64,000 bases of DNA from Paenibacillus alvei DSM 29 (GTDB lineage: Bacteria; Bacillota; Bacilli; Paenibacillales; Paenibacillaceae): positions 620,001 through 684,000 of the forward strand of contig NZ_AMBZ01000003.1 in NCBI RefSeq assembly GCF_000293805.1, written 5' to 3'. The position numbers were made by a program, and so were the translations under genes. The notes beneath the pieces are model-generated. The model made no database searches and had not been told where the DNA came from. It worked only from the letters and a program-made list of their open reading frames with translations. Each line of letters begins with the position of its first letter. Position 1 is the stretch's first letter. This document shows, piece by piece, positions 62,901-64,000 of this stretch.

Positions 62901-63926
62901 CGTACGTAATCCCCGTCTATTTCCGATATCCAGCTTGCAGGCCTTGGAAGGCAAACAGCAGGCACAATCCGAGAAGATTGAAAGTCAGGGATAGAAGCGT
63001 TCGAGCAGTCGTTCCTGCAGTTCGCAGGCAATGAACTAAGTCAACTCAGCATCCATTCTGCCCAAATCAGCTTGGAGAGGGCAGCTAAGCAGTTGAAGGC
63101 CATGTGGGACGCCTCTCACGCTGATGCTGCAGAGCGCGAGCGGGAATTGCTCCGCTATCAGAACTTGGTTGAACAAGCCCACAGCAGCTGTTCGGAGTGG
63201 CTAAAGCGTGATGAGACAAGTGCATTCCGCCAAGAAGCAGATGAATTGCTTTATCATGTGAGCCAGCGGCTGCAGTTCCGCTTTGGCGATATGTTCTCAC
63301 ATGCGTTCAACCCGGCTTCGCTGCGCAGAGATGATCGTAATATCGACAGTTCTTTGCAGCGCTGTTATGTAGAATGGAGCCGCATATTTACCAAGGAGCT
63401 TGCGAATGAATTGTATGCAACTTCTCTGCGAATGGAGCAAAGCGCAAAGAAACTTGTAACGAGCTATCGTAATCGCCTCCAGCAGACAATCACGGAGCAG
63501 TTGCCTGGATACTCGCCGACAGAAGAAGCTATGACTGCTTGGCCAACCCCTGAGGTATCCGGTGAGATTAACTTGCCGAATGTTACAGCACGCTGGATTC
63601 GAGGCTATTTCCGTAATAGCAAGGCATTCTTTGAAGGCAATGGCCGCAGTGAGCTTAGGCAGGCATTAGAGCTTCAGACGATGCAGGCTGTCAAGCAGGC
63701 GACAGAGGAGCATCGGGAGCGATTCATCAAGCATATGCTCACGCATTATCACCAAGTTGTCCAAAAGTCCTACACGGAACTTTCTGAAGCGTTGGATCGA
63801 TATATGGAAAGATTAAGCAGCGCTTTACAGGCAGATGTCGATGAAGGTCTGCTTCAAGCGGTGATGAGCGCCATGGAAGAGGTAATATCTGCCGATAAAG
63901 TATCAAACGAAAGAGATGAATTTTAG
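59989..63926 (+). CDS. Double-headed bacterial dynamin (DynA-like), frameshifted
   Basis: Two consecutive dynamin-type GTPases. First: P-loop 'GHFSAGKSSVINAL', 'PTSANVVTL', 'DTPGVDSTDAAH', 'NQIDKH'. Second, about 700 residues later: 'GAFSAGKSSFANALIGQNALPVSPNPTTAAI', 'DTPGADSINARH', 'NASDLA'. Each is followed by long helical stalk regions. The first frame ends after 'QSEKIESQG', and the continuation 'GIEAFEQSFLQFAGNELSQL...' is in the next frame; one extra A in 62981-62983 gives 'EKSGIEAFEQSF' and about 1312 residues, near the size of Bacillus DynA. DynA fuses and protects membranes, e.g. against pores and phage. Followed by a hairpin at 63962. Confidence 0.88.
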
Positions 63927-63961
63927 CAAAATTGATATCAAAACCGTATCAATCCCTTACA

Positions 63962-63998
63962 AACGCTTACCGGACATATGTTTGGTAAGCGTTCTTTA
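63962..63998 (+). terminator. Terminator after the dynamin gene
   Basis: AACGCTTACC (63962-63971) pairs with GGTAAGCGTT (63984-63993), followed by CTTTATT. Confidence 0.72.
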
Positions 63999-64000
63999 TT

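Overview
The window looks like the chromosome of a Paenibacillus-type member of the Bacillales; the species cannot be fixed from sequence alone. The gene order hisC-tyrA ... ypiF-qcrABC-ypjA-ypjB-yitT-ypjD-dapB-mgsA-bshB1-bshA-cca-birA-panBCD-dinG ... asnS-dnaD ... nth is the conserved Bacillus/Paenibacillus 'yp' region. Bacillithiol genes, Rex, a T-box leader, an S-layer (SLH) protein and a GerMN lipoprotein all fit a low-to-mid GC Gram-positive spore former. No rRNA, tRNA or CRISPR array was seen.

Layout: (1) 1-1.4 kb holds the hisC end and tyrA. (2) 1.44-6.87 kb is an AT-rich island bounded by two near-identical copies of a 64-67 bp hairpin/terminator sequence with a perfectly shared 31-bp core. 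It carries a divergent phage-type repressor/Cro pair, small ORFs, an ASCH protein and an agr-like quorum-sensing cassette. No integrase is visible. The cassette has a sensor-like membrane protein without kinase domain, AgrB, an AgrD-like peptide without cysteine, and a LytTR DNA-binding protein without receiver domain. I consider this the most unusual system in the window. (3) 7.1-11.7 kb has an ECF sigma/anti-sigma pair, a phosphatase, a gamma-carbonic anhydrase-like protein and small conserved proteins. (4) 11.8-16.7 kb has the menaquinol:cytochrome c reductase qcrABC and membrane/sporulation genes. (5) 16.9-25.5 kb is a biosynthetic run: lysine (dapB), methylglyoxal, bacillithiol, tRNA CCA addition, biotin ligase and pantothenate, the last behind a structured leader. 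(6) 25.6-38.5 kb has dinG, rex, a nucleoside deaminase, a TseB-like protein, a small FtsH-like protease, hbd-ackA, asnS and dnaD. (7) 38.6-48 kb combines proline synthesis (proBAC) with methionine salvage (mtnW, X, B; mtnE and mtnU nearby) behind a proline-specific T-box. (8) 48-64 kb has NagZ, a LysR regulator divergent from leuCD, cell-wall and surface proteins, endonuclease III and a double-headed dynamin.

A striking technical feature is that at least nine genes are broken by one single-base indel, and in eight of them by an apparent missing base, nearly always in a homopolymer. Restoring one base gives family-length proteins each time. I treat these as probable sequencing/assembly errors and annotate the full gene span. 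Many start codons were chosen by ribosome binding site and by ATGA overlaps rather than by the longest reading frame.
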